From Amnibacterium endophyticum (GTDB lineage: Bacteria > Actinomycetota > Actinomycetes > Actinomycetales > Microbacteriaceae): a DNA stretch of 64,000 nt. The notes under the pieces are model-generated. The model was not told the DNA's origin. It worked only from the letters and a program-made list of their open reading frames with translations, and searched no databases. Every line of letters begins with the position of its first letter. Position 1 is the stretch's first letter. Location of the stretch: assembly GCF_042680685.1 (NCBI RefSeq), contig NZ_JBHUEA010000011.1, positions 1 to 64,000 on the forward strand. The letters are read 5' to 3'. Made by a program: the position numbers and the translations under genes. Of this stretch, positions 8,264 through 17,575 are shown piece after piece.

Positions 8264-8961
8264 CCGCGGCGGTCGACGTGGTTCTGCCCTGCCTCGACGA
8301 GGCCGCGGCGCTGCCCGGGGTGCTCGCGCGACTGCCCGAGGGGTACCGCGCCATCGTCGTCGACGACGGGTCGCCGGACGGCTCCGCGGAGGTCGCGGTG
8401 GCGCACGGGGCGACGGTCGTGCGCAAGCCGCGGCGCGGCTTCGGGGCCGCAGTGCACGCCGGGATCGAGGCCGCCGACGCGCCGCTCGTCGCCGTGCTCG
8501 ACGCCGACGGCTCGCTCGACCCCGCCGACCTGCCACCGCTCGTCGCGCCGGTGCTCGCGGGCGACGCGGACCTGGTGCTCGGCCGGCGCCGCCCCTCCGC
8601 CCGGAGCGCCTGGCCGCTGCACGCCCGGCTCGCGAACCGGGCGCTCTCGCGGGCGATCCGGCGCGCGACGGGCGTCGCGGTGCACGACCTCGGGCCGATG
8701 CGCGTCGCGCGCCGCGAGCCGCTGCTCGCGCTCGGGCTGCGCGACCGGCGCAGCGGCTACCCGCTGGAGATGCTGCTCGCGGCCTCCGCCGCCGGCTGGC
8801 GGATCCGCGAGCTGGACGTGCCGTACGCCCCGCGCGTCGGGCGCTCGAAGGTCACCGGGACCGTCCGCGGCACGGCGACGGCGATCGCCGACATGCGGCG
8901 CATGCTCCAGGAGCACCGCGAGCGCCCATCGCCCGCGGCCACCGCACCGAACGGATCATGA
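8260..8961 (+). CDS. Family 2 glycosyltransferase
   Basis: 233-residue GT-A fold glycosyltransferase, probably acting at the inner membrane face. It begins VDVVLPCLDEAAALPGVL, followed by the nucleotide-binding IVVDDGSPDGS (about residues 32-42) and a second acidic motif AVLDADGSLDP. The protein has no membrane helix, unlike many dolichyl-phosphate-sugar synthases. The GTG start overlaps the epimerase stop (GTGA), and its own stop overlaps the next gene (ATGA), so the products are likely made together. Neighbouring DUF2064 and GT2 proteins commonly occur side by side, in the set named for arsenosugar-like biosynthesis in family models. The acceptor is unknown. Confidence 0.88.
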   Translation: MTAAVDVVLPCLDEAAALPGVLARLPEGYRAIVVDDGSPDGSAEVAVAHGATVVRKPRRGFGAAVHAGIEAADAPLVAVLDADGSLDPADLPPLVAPVLAGDADLVLGRRRPSARSAWPLHARLANRALSRAIRRATGVAVHDLGPMRVARREPLLALGLRDRRSGYPLEMLLAASAAGWRIRELDVPYAPRVGRSKVTGTVRGTATAIADMRRMLQEHRERPSPAATAPNGS

Positions 8962-9581
8962 TGACCACGTTGATCGTGCTGGCGAAGGAGTGTCTGCCGG
9001 GCCGGGTGAAGACCCGCCTGCACCCGCCGTTCAGCCTGGAGGAGGCCGCCCGGCTCGCCGCGGCGAGCCTCGACGACACGCTCGCGATCGCGCAGGCGGT
9101 CCGCTGCGACCGCCGCCTGCTCTGGTTCGACGGCCGTCCGCCCGCCGCCGCGGGGTTCGAGCCGCGGCCGCAGCCCGCCGGCGGTCTCGACGAGCGCATC
9201 GCCGCAGCGTTCGACGCCTGCCGCGGCCGCACGGTGCTGATCGGCATGGACACCCCGCAGGCCGACCCGGCCGTGCTGCAGGCGGTGCTCGACGACGACA
9301 GCGGCGCGCAGGCCTGGTTCGGCCCGGCGACCGACGGCGGGTTCTGGGCGCTCGGCCTGGACCGCCCGGACGGCGCGCTGGTCCGCGGCGTCCCCATGTC
9401 GACCGCGCAGACCGGCGCCGCGCAGCGCGCCCGGCTGGTCGAGGCGGGGCTGTCGGTGCGCGACCTGCCGCCGCTCACCGACGTGGACACCGTCGAGTCC
9501 GCACGCGAGGTCGCCGCGGCAGCGCCCGGCAGCGCGTTCGCCTCGGCGCTCGCCGCCGTGCGGGACGGAGCGGTCGCGTGA
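8958..9581 (+). CDS. DUF2064 / TIGR04282-type glycosyltransferase-like protein
   Basis: 207-residue protein with a GT-A/nucleotidyltransferase-like fold. It starts with LIVLAKECLPGRVKTRL, the conserved AKxPxPGxVKTRL-type opening of the family. Later segments TVLIGMDTPQADPAVLQAVL and GPATDGGFWALGL match the family's GxDxP and DGGYxLxGL motifs. It is coupled to the genes on both sides by 4-bp overlaps. Two adjacent ATG codons are possible starts (8958, 8961); the first gives the overlap. Family members pair with a GT2 enzyme in glycan or arsenosugar-like pathways, and no activity can be read from this sequence. Confidence 0.85.
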   Translation: MMTTLIVLAKECLPGRVKTRLHPPFSLEEAARLAAASLDDTLAIAQAVRCDRRLLWFDGRPPAAAGFEPRPQPAGGLDERIAAAFDACRGRTVLIGMDTPQADPAVLQAVLDDDSGAQAWFGPATDGGFWALGLDRPDGALVRGVPMSTAQTGAAQRARLVEAGLSVRDLPPLTDVDTVESAREVAAAAPGSAFASALAAVRDGAVA

Positions 9582-10258
9582 CCGTCCTGCCCGGTGCGGA
9601 GCCCGCCGAGGCCGCCGACGCCTCCGGATCGTTCGGCGCCGGGGGCGCTGAGCCCTGGGCGCGCTCGCTCCGCGACGGCGGCGCCCTCGCGCTGGTGCCG
9701 GAGGGCGGGGTCGCGCAGGATCTCGACGTCTCGCGGTGGAGCGGGGTCGCGGACGACGCGGACCGCTCCGCGATCGAGGGCCTCCGCGGCCCCGTGCTCG
9801 ACGTCGGCTGCGGCCCGGGGCGGATGATCCGCGCCGCGCTGGACGCGGGCCTCGCCGCGACGGGCATCGACGTCGCCGAGGAGGCGGTCCGGCACTGCCG
9901 CGACCTGCTGCTGCCCGTGCTGCACCGGTCCGTCTTCGACCCGCTGCCGCGCGAGGGTGCGTGGGGGTCGGTGCTGCTGATCGACGGCAACGTCGGGATC
10001 GGCGGCGACCCCGCGACGCTCCTCGCCCGCTGCGCCGCCCTGCTGGCTCCCGGCGGCGCGGTCGTCGCGGAGGCGCACCCGGACCCCCGGCGCGACGTCG
10101 TGTTCACCGGCCGGGTCGTGCGCGACGGACGCAGCAGCGCGCCGTTCCGCTGGGCGGAGGCCGGCGAGCACGCGCTCGTCGACGCCGCGGGGCCGCTGGC
10201 GCTCGAGGCCGCCTGGACCGCGGCCGACCGCCGCTTCCTCCGCTTCCGCGCCGTCTGA
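9578..10258 (+). CDS. Class I SAM-dependent methyltransferase
   Basis: 226-residue cytoplasmic methyltransferase. The SAM-binding motif I VLDVGCGPGRM lies at about residues 74-84, followed by GIDVAEEAV (motif II acidic residue) and a GSVLLIDGNVGIGGD motif-IV region. The GTG start overlaps the preceding stop by 4 bp. The first 70 residues are low in conserved features and rich in Ala/Gly. As the last gene of the epimerase-GT2-DUF2064 set it may methylate the sugar or lipid product of that set; this is inference from context. It converges on the minus-strand membrane gene 36 bp downstream. Confidence 0.87.
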   Translation: MTVLPGAEPAEAADASGSFGAGGAEPWARSLRDGGALALVPEGGVAQDLDVSRWSGVADDADRSAIEGLRGPVLDVGCGPGRMIRAALDAGLAATGIDVAEEAVRHCRDLLLPVLHRSVFDPLPREGAWGSVLLIDGNVGIGGDPATLLARCAALLAPGGAVVAEAHPDPRRDVVFTGRVVRDGRSSAPFRWAEAGEHALVDAAGPLALEAAWTAADRRFLRFRAV

Positions 10259-10293
10259 CCGCCGCCGCGACGCCCGGCGGCGGGTCGGGCGGG

Positions 10294-10854
10294 TCAGTCC
10301 GCGCGCGACCTCCTGATCGCTCCCAGCACGATCGCCGCCGCGACCACGACGCCGACGACCGCCCAGGCCGCCGCGAGATGGGCGGCGTAGTCGAAGACGA
10401 GCACGGTCGGGTTGCGCGCGCCGAGCTGCTGCGCCCGGATCGCCGGGATCGCGAGCAGGGTGACGCAGAAGCCGACCGCGACCGCGGCCTGCACCGCCGC
10501 GAGCGCGCCCCACGGCAGCCGGGCGCTGCCGCGGCGCAGCAGGCGGGCCCCGACGACGAGCAGCGGCGCGAGCAGCCCGTCGTGCAGCACCAGCGCGACG
10601 GCCAGCCAGACGCCGATCGCGGGCCACTGCCCGGTCGGCACCCCGGAGACCAGCGCGCCGCCGGCGACGGCGAGGAGGAGCACCCCGAGGCCGATCAGGA
10701 CGCCCCGCGCCGTCTGCAGACCGCGGCCAGGAGGCGGGGCGGGTCGGAGCTCCGGCGCGGCTCCCTCCGTGTCCGGCTCCGGCGTCACACGCGCCCGGCC
10801 GATCGCTCGCGGCAGCGTCGCGAGCGCGACCAGCACCCGGGCCGCGGCGCTCAC
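10294..10854 (-). CDS. Small multi-spanning membrane protein
   Basis: 186 residues with an Arg/Pro-rich first 50 residues, then four hydrophobic stretches (about residues 50-70, 75-95, 110-135, 150-178) and a short basic tail. No family recognised. The GTG start at 10852-10854 overlaps the stop of the molybdopterin oxidoreductase gene by 4 bp, so the two are almost certainly made together. It could be a partner or membrane anchor of that oxidoreductase, which is inference from coupling alone. Confidence 0.7.
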   Translation of the reverse strand: MSAAARVLVALATLPRAIGRARVTPEPDTEGAAPELRPAPPPGRGLQTARGVLIGLGVLLLAVAGGALVSGVPTGQWPAIGVWLAVALVLHDGLLAPLLVVGARLLRRGSARLPWGALAAVQAAVAVGFCVTLLAIPAIRAQQLGARNPTVLVFDYAAHLAAAWAVVGVVVAAAIVLGAIRRSRAD

Positions 10855-12086
10855 CGCGCCTCCAGCGCCGCGAGCCACTTGGTCTGCAGCACCCCCGGCC
10901 GCGCGGGCGCGATCAGCCGCGCCGGGTAGCCGTGGTCGAGGTGGAGGGTCTCGCCGTTCAGCTCGAGCGCGACGAGGGTGAGCGGGTCGCGCGCGAACTC
11001 CGGGCCGAGCAGCACCGTGCTGTAGGCGCCGGCGGCGAAGCTGCGCACGACCACCTCGCGGCCCGCGCTGCCGACGAGCTCGAGCAGGTCCGCGACCCGC
11101 ACGCCGCGCCAGCTCGCCTGCGTGCTCCATCCCTCGACGCACGCGATGGGCAGCGACGAGGAGTGCTGGGGCAGCGCGAGCAGGTCGGCCCGCGAGAAGA
11201 CGCGCTCGCCGTCCGCGCCCGCGACGCGGAGGGTCCAGGACGGATCCTGCGCGCTCTCCCGCACCCGCGCCTCGGCCGCGGTCCGGTTCACCGGCAGCCC
11301 CTGCGGGCCGTAGCGCAGCCGCCGCGGCGCGAAGGCGTTCAGCGGGGCGAGCGCGGGCGTCGTCTGCCCCGCGGTGGTCGCCACGAGCACCGCCGAGGCC
11401 GCGCCGGTCGCACCGAGCACGGCGCGTCGGCTGACCGTCGAGGGCGGCGTGGGCCCCCCGTCGAGCCGGCGCTGGATCGCGCCCGTCAGCCCGCGCGCGG
11501 TCGGCCGCGGCCGGCCGAGCTCGCCCTCGCCCTCGCGCGGCACCAGCAGCGCGCCGTCGGCGTCCAGGCTGTCCCGCCTCCGCCACCACCGCACGATCAC
11601 CGGCAGCTTCACGCCGATGTGGATCGCGAGCGCCCCGATGATCGCCCACGCGAGCGCGAAGTGCGTCTGCCGGAAGCGGAACGTCCACGGGTACCACTGG
11701 AACGTGTTCATCAGGCCGATCGCCAGCTCGACGAGCGCGGCGGCGACGAGCAGGGCGATCAAGGCGCGCTCGAGGAAGCCCCGCACGCCCTTGACCGGCG
11801 GCCACTGGAACAGCAGCGGCTGCACCGTCCACAGCTTCGCGAGCAGCAGGGGGATCAGGGCGGTGCCGACCGCGTTGTGCATCCCCTGCGTCACGCGGTA
11901 GAGCCAGGACGGACGGGTCGGGAACGTCATCCAGGGCAGCGGGTCCTGCAGCAAGTGGCTGTAGAGCCCGGTCCCGAAGCAGACGAGGAAGCCGATCCCG
12001 AGCAGGCGTCCGAGCACCACGGCGACCCGCGGGTGCCGGGCCGGTGACGCGGCGGCGCGGCGCACGAGGTCGAAGGCGGTCCTCAC
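10851..12086 (-). CDS. Membrane-anchored molybdopterin-dependent oxidoreductase (sulfite-oxidase fold fused to a cytochrome-b-like domain)
   Basis: 411 residues. The N-terminal third holds four membrane helices with several histidines (HLLQDPL, HNAVGT, THFALAW, IHIGVK), resembling a cytochrome b561-type heme domain. A twin-arginine-like SRRAVLG followed by a hydrophobic stretch (about residues 215-245) comes next. Then comes a sulfite-oxidase-fold molybdopterin domain with the metal-ligand cysteine in IACVEGWS (about C316) and LNGETLHLDHGYPARLI. The arrangement suggests an extracytoplasmic Moco domain passing electrons to a membrane heme. The GTG start at 12084-12086 has AGGATCG upstream; a longer ATG start would run into the divergent gene's promoter. 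The substrate is unknown. Confidence 0.85.
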   Translation of the reverse strand: MRTAFDLVRRAAASPARHPRVAVVLGRLLGIGFLVCFGTGLYSHLLQDPLPWMTFPTRPSWLYRVTQGMHNAVGTALIPLLLAKLWTVQPLLFQWPPVKGVRGFLERALIALLVAAALVELAIGLMNTFQWYPWTFRFRQTHFALAWAIIGALAIHIGVKLPVIVRWWRRRDSLDADGALLVPREGEGELGRPRPTARGLTGAIQRRLDGGPTPPSTVSRRAVLGATGAASAVLVATTAGQTTPALAPLNAFAPRRLRYGPQGLPVNRTAAEARVRESAQDPSWTLRVAGADGERVFSRADLLALPQHSSSLPIACVEGWSTQASWRGVRVADLLELVGSAGREVVVRSFAAGAYSTVLLGPEFARDPLTLVALELNGETLHLDHGYPARLIAPARPGVLQTKWLAALEAR

Positions 12087-12151
12087 CGCTCGATCCTGCC
12101 CGCCTCGTGCCGCACATCGGTTCATTCGGAGCGGCCCGGGAGAATGACGGG

Positions 12152-13519
12152 GTGCGCGCCGCCCTCCCCCGCGTCCTTCCCGTCGCGCTCCTGCTGGTGG
12201 CGATCACGGTCCTGACGGTCTGGATCATGGCCGACGTCGGGATCGTCACCCCGCAGCGGCGCCCGTCCTACACGGCGCTCCACGGCGCGTGCTGGATCCT
12301 CTTCGGCGCCGCCTGCCTGCTGGTCAAGCGGGTGCCGGACCGGCTCGTCCCGGCGATCGTGACGATCGGCGCGGTGGTGATCGGGCTCGCGGCGCTGACC
12401 GGGCAGCCCAACACGAGCACCGACTCCGCCCGGTACAACTGGGACGGCATCGTGCAGAACGCCGGCATCTCGCCGTACCGGTACGTGCCGACCGACACCG
12501 CGCTCCAACCGCTCCGACCGCAGTGGCTCTTCCCGGACGGCACCCCGACGGACTCGGGCGGGCTCCGGTGCCCGGGGCTGCGCGCCCGGCCGGCGGAGCA
12601 GGTCGGCGCGCCGGGCCTCGTCTGCACGGCGATCAACCGTCCGACGGTGCCGACGATCTACCCGCCGGTCGCGGAGGCGCTCTTCGCCGTCGCCCGGTTC
12701 TTCGTGCCGCGCGCCGTCGCCTACTCGCCGACGCAGGTGCTCGGGCTCGTCGCGGTCGTCGCGACCACCCTGCTGCTGCTGCGGACCCTCCGCTCGCTCG
12801 ACCGCGATCCGCGCTGGGCCGCGGCCTTCGCCTGGTGCCCCTTCGTGACGATGGAGGCGATCGGCAACGCCCACATCGACGGCTCCGCGGCGTTCTTCGC
12901 CCTCGCCGGCACCGTGCTGGCCGTGCGCGGGCGGGCGCTCGGCGCCGGCGCGCTCATCGGGCTCGGGATCGCGACGAAGTTCCTGCCCGTCCTCGTCGTC
13001 CCGCCGCTGCTGAAGCGGCATCCCGTGCGGCTGGCGGGCGCCGCCGTCGCGGTCGTCGTCGCCGTCTACGTCCCCCACCTGATCGCGGCCGGCGACGCCG
13101 TGATCGGCTACCTGCCCGGCTACCTGGACGAGGAGGGGTACGACGGCGGCAGCCGCTCGGCGCTCCTGTCGGCGGTGCTGCCCGACACCGCGGCGACGGT
13201 CGGGGCTGCCGTGCTGCTCCTCGCGCTGGCCGTCGTCGTGCTGCTGCGCGCCGACCCGGCGGATCCGTGGGCGGCGCAGGTCCTCGTGATCGGCGGCGCG
13301 CTCGTGCTCGCGAGCCCCCGGTACGCGTGGTACGCGCTGCTGCTCGTCCCGTTCATGGCGATGAGCGGGCGCTGGGAGTGGTTCGCGGCCGTGATCCTGT
13401 TCTCGATCCCGGTGATCGCGGGGCAGCCGGTGCCGTTCCGCGTCGGCCTCCTGCTCGTCGTGGTCGTCGTGGTGACGGCGGGGGTGCTGCGCCGCCGTCG
13501 AAGTCTGAGAACCGACTGA
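12152..13519 (+). CDS. GT-C/GT87-like polytopic membrane glycosyltransferase
   Basis: 455 residues with 10 or more hydrophobic segments. An early extracytoplasmic acidic motif YNWDGIVQNAGISPYRY (about residues 95-111) matches the WDG...GxxPY pattern of GT-C enzymes that use polyprenyl-phosphate sugars, such as actinobacterial mannosyltransferases. Later IYPPVAEALFA, GLGIATKFLPVLV and SPRYAWYALLLVPF also fit the DUF2029/GT87 group. The GTG start at 12152 has GGGAGA about 9 nt before it, and an out-of-frame ATG nearby is not used. It diverges from the Moco oxidoreductase gene with only 65 bp between. A role in cell-envelope glycan or glycolipid assembly is inferred. Confidence 0.78.
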   Translation: MRAALPRVLPVALLLVAITVLTVWIMADVGIVTPQRRPSYTALHGACWILFGAACLLVKRVPDRLVPAIVTIGAVVIGLAALTGQPNTSTDSARYNWDGIVQNAGISPYRYVPTDTALQPLRPQWLFPDGTPTDSGGLRCPGLRARPAEQVGAPGLVCTAINRPTVPTIYPPVAEALFAVARFFVPRAVAYSPTQVLGLVAVVATTLLLLRTLRSLDRDPRWAAAFAWCPFVTMEAIGNAHIDGSAAFFALAGTVLAVRGRALGAGALIGLGIATKFLPVLVVPPLLKRHPVRLAGAAVAVVVAVYVPHLIAAGDAVIGYLPGYLDEEGYDGGSRSALLSAVLPDTAATVGAAVLLLALAVVVLLRADPADPWAAQVLVIGGALVLASPRYAWYALLLVPFMAMSGRWEWFAAVILFSIPVIAGQPVPFRVGLLLVVVVVVTAGVLRRRRSLRTD

Positions 13520-13636
13520 CAGCACCGATCCGATCCGGGGAGGCCACCGAACCTCCGTCACGACCTGCACCACAGGCGGGGAGTCACCGAGAACGGACCG
13601 TCCACGCACCGGATGTCCACTGAGAGGAAACGCATC

Positions 13637-14344
13637 ATGCGCACCACCCGCAAGAGCCTTGTCGCCTTCGCCGCCAGCGGCCTGCTGATCGCCGGCCTCG
13701 CCGGCTGCGCGCAGCAGGGCAACGGCAACCAGACCAACCCGGGCGCCGGTACCGGCGCGACCGCGTCCGAGTCCGCCTCGGCCACGCCGAGCGCCAGCCC
13801 GACCCCCGCGCTCGAGACCGCGATCGGCGGCAAGACGACGCAGATCACGCTCGACCCGGGCTTCGTCGAGGCGCTGAACACCCTCAAGCTGAAGCCGGGC
13901 GTCGTCGGCGACGCGACGCTGAAGGACGGCGTCCTCACCTTCCCGATCACCGGCGGCAACGTGACCTACTACGACCCGTCGACCGGCGTCCGCCCCTACG
14001 TCCAGGGCGAGATCGACCACCAGGGCTCCGGCCTGTCGCTCTCCGCGGGGGGCAAGAAGGTCGAGCTGACGAACTTCGTCATCGACCCGGGCAACGACAG
14101 CCACGTGAACGGCGACGTGTCGCTGAACGGCAAGTCGGTCGCGAAGGACGTCAACCTGTTCCGTCTGGACGGCAGCACCCTGAACCCGGTCACCCAGGAC
14201 GGCGACGCGTACGTGCTCGAGGGCACGACGGTCTACGTGTCGGACGACGCGGCGAAGCTGCTGAACGACACCTACGGCACCGACGCGGTGACCGGCGACC
14301 TGAAGGTCGGCATCGCGAAGCTCACGGTCACCGCCGCGAGCTGA
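13637..14344 (+). CDS. Secreted lipoprotein, possibly HtaA-like
   Basis: 235-residue exported protein. The signal peptide MRTTRKSLVAFAASGLLIAG ends in lipobox LAGC (Cys about residue 24), followed by a Thr/Ser/Ala-rich linker to about residue 60. The mature part is beta-rich with repeated segments (GVLTFPITGGNVTYY, HQGSGLSLSAGGKKVEL, LTNFVIDPGN) that resemble the HtaA domain of actinobacterial surface heme proteins; I hold that only as a possibility. The ATG at 13637 is chosen over 13613 because GAGAGGAAA sits 7 nt upstream of it. A strong hairpin follows at 14362-14402. Confidence 0.82.
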   Translation: MRTTRKSLVAFAASGLLIAGLAGCAQQGNGNQTNPGAGTGATASESASATPSASPTPALETAIGGKTTQITLDPGFVEALNTLKLKPGVVGDATLKDGVLTFPITGGNVTYYDPSTGVRPYVQGEIDHQGSGLSLSAGGKKVELTNFVIDPGNDSHVNGDVSLNGKSVAKDVNLFRLDGSTLNPVTQDGDAYVLEGTTVYVSDDAAKLLNDTYGTDAVTGDLKVGIAKLTVTAAS

Positions 14345-14361
14345 TCCCCTCCACCGCAGCA

Positions 14362-14402
14362 CGACGAGGGCCCGTCCACCGCAGGTGGACGGGCCCTCGT
14401 CG
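14362..14402 (+). terminator. Hairpin terminator after the lipoprotein gene
   Basis: Perfect 19-bp arms at 14362-14380 and 14384-14402 with a GCA loop, starting 17 nt after the stop codon. There is no T tract. Confidence 0.85.
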
Positions 14403-14457
14403 CGTCCGCCCCTCCCGCCCCCGTCGCGCGCTCCCCCGCGCCGCCGCGGAGACCTGC

Positions 14458-14526
14458 AGCAGGAACGACGCGCTTCCGCAGGAAGAAGCAGGCGATCGGT
14501 TCCTGCCGACGCTCCCTGTTCCTGCT
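14458..14526. repeat. Nested GCAGGAA/TTCCTGC inverted repeats
   Basis: Between the convergent lipoprotein and ispE genes. Outer arms AGCAGGAAC (14458-14466) and GTTCCTGCT (14518-14526) enclose GCAGGAA (14478-14484) and TTCCTGC (14500-14506). A short hairpin CTTCC-GCA-GGAAG sits inside. This could serve as the ispE terminator region or an RNA element. Confidence 0.5.
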
Positions 14527-14579
14527 CAAGGACTCGCACCGCGCGCGTCCGGGCGGGGGGACCGGGCGGAGCGGAGCGG

Positions 14580-15488
14580 TCAGCCGACGAGGCGGGCGCC
14601 CGCGGCGGGCGCGGTCGCCCGCAGCGCCGTGTAGCGCGCGGCCGAGAGCGCGATCTGCAGCGACAGCGCCCCGTCGAGGTCCGCGGCGAGGAAGGCGACG
14701 GTCGGCCCCGAGCCGGAGACCAGCCCGCCGAGCGCGCCGTTGCGGAGGCCGAGCGCCAGCAGGTCCGCGAGCGCCGGCCGCAGGTGCAGCGCCGCGGTCT
14801 GCAGGTCGTTGTGCAGCGCCGCCGCCAGCTGCACGGGATCGCCGCCGCGGAGCGCCTGCAGCACCCCGGCGTCCACCTCCGGAGCCGCGTCGGGGACCTC
14901 GCCCGCCGCCGCACGCAGCTGGTCGAGCTCCCGGTACACGGCGGGCGTGCTGAGGCCCTCGTCCGCGACGGCCAGGACCCAGTGGAAGGCGCCGGAGGTC
15001 AGGACGGGCGCCAGCACCTCGCCGCGCCCCGTGCCGACCGCGGTGCCGCCGAGCAGCGCGAAGGGGACGTCGGCGCCGAGCTCCGCGCCGAGCTCGAGCA
15101 GCCGGTCGCGCCCGAGCCCCAGCCCCCACAGCGCGTCGAGCGCCACGAGCGCCGCCGCGGCGTCCGCTGAGCCGCCGCCCATGCCGCCGGCGATCGGCAC
15201 GCGCTTCACGACGCGCATCCTCGCGCCGCCGGTGGCCCCGGTCGCCTCGCGCAGCAGCTCCGCGGCCCGGATCACGAGGTTGGTGCCGTCGACCGGCAGC
15301 GCCGCGGTCGCGGCGGGCCCCTCGAACGCCACGGACAGCCCGCCGTCGGGCTCGGCCGTCAGCTCCTCGGCCAGCGAGACCGCCTGGTACACGGTCGCGA
15401 CGTCGTGGTAGCCGTCGGGCTTCGGCGACCCGACGCGCATCGACAGGTTCAGCTTGCCCGGCGCTCGCACCATCACACGACGAGCCAC
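14580..15488 (-). CDS. ispE: 4-diphosphocytidyl-2-C-methyl-D-erythritol kinase
   Basis: Phosphorylates CDP-ME in the MEP isoprenoid pathway. The 302-residue GHMP kinase has VRAPGKLNLSMRVG at its N-terminus, with a substrate lysine in APGKLNL. The ATP loop PIAGGMGGGSADAAAAL lies near residues 98-114, and LVSGSGPTVAFL near the C-terminus (motif 3). The frame begins with a GTG at 15486-15488; an ATG at codon 6 is an alternative start. It belongs to the rsmA-ispE-ABC-F-glmU-prs order typical of actinobacteria, here interrupted by unrelated plus-strand genes. Confidence 0.95.
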   Translation of the reverse strand: MARRVMVRAPGKLNLSMRVGSPKPDGYHDVATVYQAVSLAEELTAEPDGGLSVAFEGPAATAALPVDGTNLVIRAAELLREATGATGGARMRVVKRVPIAGGMGGGSADAAAALVALDALWGLGLGRDRLLELGAELGADVPFALLGGTAVGTGRGEVLAPVLTSGAFHWVLAVADEGLSTPAVYRELDQLRAAAGEVPDAAPEVDAGVLQALRGGDPVQLAAALHNDLQTAALHLRPALADLLALGLRNGALGGLVSGSGPTVAFLAADLDGALSLQIALSAARYTALRATAPAAGARLVG

Positions 15489-15612
15489 CCGGCGAGACTA
15501 TCCCGACCGGGGCGGCGCCCGCCCGGGCATCGGAATCCTCGCCCTGAGCAGGGACGATGTCCTACGCTCGCGTCGCACCCGACCCGCGCCGAGACCCCTC
15601 GTGAGGCACCGC

Positions 15613-16437
<825 letters not shown>

Positions 16438-16447
16438 GGACGCGGGG

Positions 16448-16663
16448 TCAGCGGCGGCGGTCGAGGACGAGCGGCGCGAGCAGCAGGGCGAGCGCGGCGA
16501 CCGCGCACGGCACCGCCACCCACAGCAGCGCGAGGTCGCGGGCGAAGGCCAGCACGCCGGCGAGCGCCGCGAGCAACGCGAACAGCATGAACGCGGCCCG
16601 CCGCGCCTCGTCACCGGGGGTGGGCGTGCGGCCGCTGCCGTCCGGGGGCGTCCAGCCGATCAC
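16448..16663 (-). CDS. Small two-helix membrane protein coupled to rsmA
   Basis: 71 residues with two membrane helices (about residues 23-42 and 46-66) and an Arg-rich end. The GTG start at 16661-16663 overlaps the rsmA stop by 4 bp (GTGA). No family recognised. It lies between rsmA and ispE on the same strand, but the converging PRC-barrel gene intervenes. Confidence 0.68.
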   Translation of the reverse strand: MIGWTPPDGSGRTPTPGDEARRAAFMLFALLAALAGVLAFARDLALLWVAVPCAVAALALLLAPLVLDRRR

Positions 16664-17499
16664 GAGCGGCCCAGGGCGACCCAGTCGTCGATCCCGAGCG
16701 ACTCCCCGCGGCGCGACGGGTCGATGCCGGCGCCCTCGAGCAGCCGCTCCGCCTCGCCGGGGCCGCCGACGGCGGGGGCGAGCGCCTGGCGCAGCGTCTT
16801 GCGGCGCTGCGCGAACGCGGCGTCGACCAGCCGGAACACCTTCAGGCGCAGCGCCTCGTCCCCGCGCGGCTCGCCGCGCTCGAAGCGCACGAGCACGCTG
16901 TCGACGTTCGGCACGGGCCAGAACACCCCGCGCGGCACGGTGCCGGCCAGCGCGAACCGCCCGTACCAGGCGCCCTTGACGCTCGGCACGCCGTAGACCT
17001 TCGAGCCGGGGTCGGCGGCGAGCCGCTCCCCCACCTCCGCCTGCACCATGACGACCCCGGCCGCGAGCGAGGGCAGGTCCGCGAGGAGCCGCAGCAGGAT
17101 GGGCACCGCGACGTTGTAGGGCAGGTTCGCGACCAGTCGGGCGGGGACGCCGGGCACGTCGACGCGGATCGCGTCGCCGGTCACCACGTCGAGGCGCCCC
17201 GCGGCCTCCGGCAGCCGTTCGGCGGCGGTCGCGGCGAGCCCGGCGGCGAGCCGGGGGTCGATCTCGACGGCCGTCACCGCCGCCCCCGCCTCGAGCAGCC
17301 CGAGCGTCAACGACCCGAGCCCCGGCCCGACCTCGAGCACGCGCTCCCCCGGCCGGACGCCGGCGACGCGGACGATGCGCCGCACCGTGTTCGCGTCGTG
17401 CACGAAGTTCTGGCCGAGCGTCTTCGTCGGCGCGACGCCGAGCGCGGCGGCGAGCCGCCGGACGTCCCCCGCACCGAGCAGTCCCTCTCCGCCGTCCAT
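16660..17499 (-). CDS. rsmA: 16S rRNA dimethyladenosine transferase (A1518/A1519)
   Basis: 279 residues, the normal length for KsgA/RsmA, which dimethylates two adjacent adenines near the 3' end of 16S rRNA. The sequence shows KTLGQNFVHDANTV, SAM motif I VLEVGPGLGSLTLGLL (about residues 54-69), an acidic VEIDPRLA, and the family motif NLPYNVAVPIL (about 125-135). The C-terminal helical domain includes FRLVDAAFAQRRKTLRQAL. The ATG at 17497-17499 matches the expected N-terminus. It is the upstream gene of the rsmA-ispE isoprenoid/ribosome block. Confidence 0.96.
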   Translation of the reverse strand: MDGGEGLLGAGDVRRLAAALGVAPTKTLGQNFVHDANTVRRIVRVAGVRPGERVLEVGPGLGSLTLGLLEAGAAVTAVEIDPRLAAGLAATAAERLPEAAGRLDVVTGDAIRVDVPGVPARLVANLPYNVAVPILLRLLADLPSLAAGVVMVQAEVGERLAADPGSKVYGVPSVKGAWYGRFALAGTVPRGVFWPVPNVDSVLVRFERGEPRGDEALRLKVFRLVDAAFAQRRKTLRQALAPAVGGPGEAERLLEGAGIDPSRRGESLGIDDWVALGRS

Positions 17500-17575
17500 C
17501 GGGGCCGAGGCTAACGGGCGGCCGCCCCGCGGACCGGGGGAAGGCCCCGGTCCGCGCCGTGGCTATGGTGTCGCC

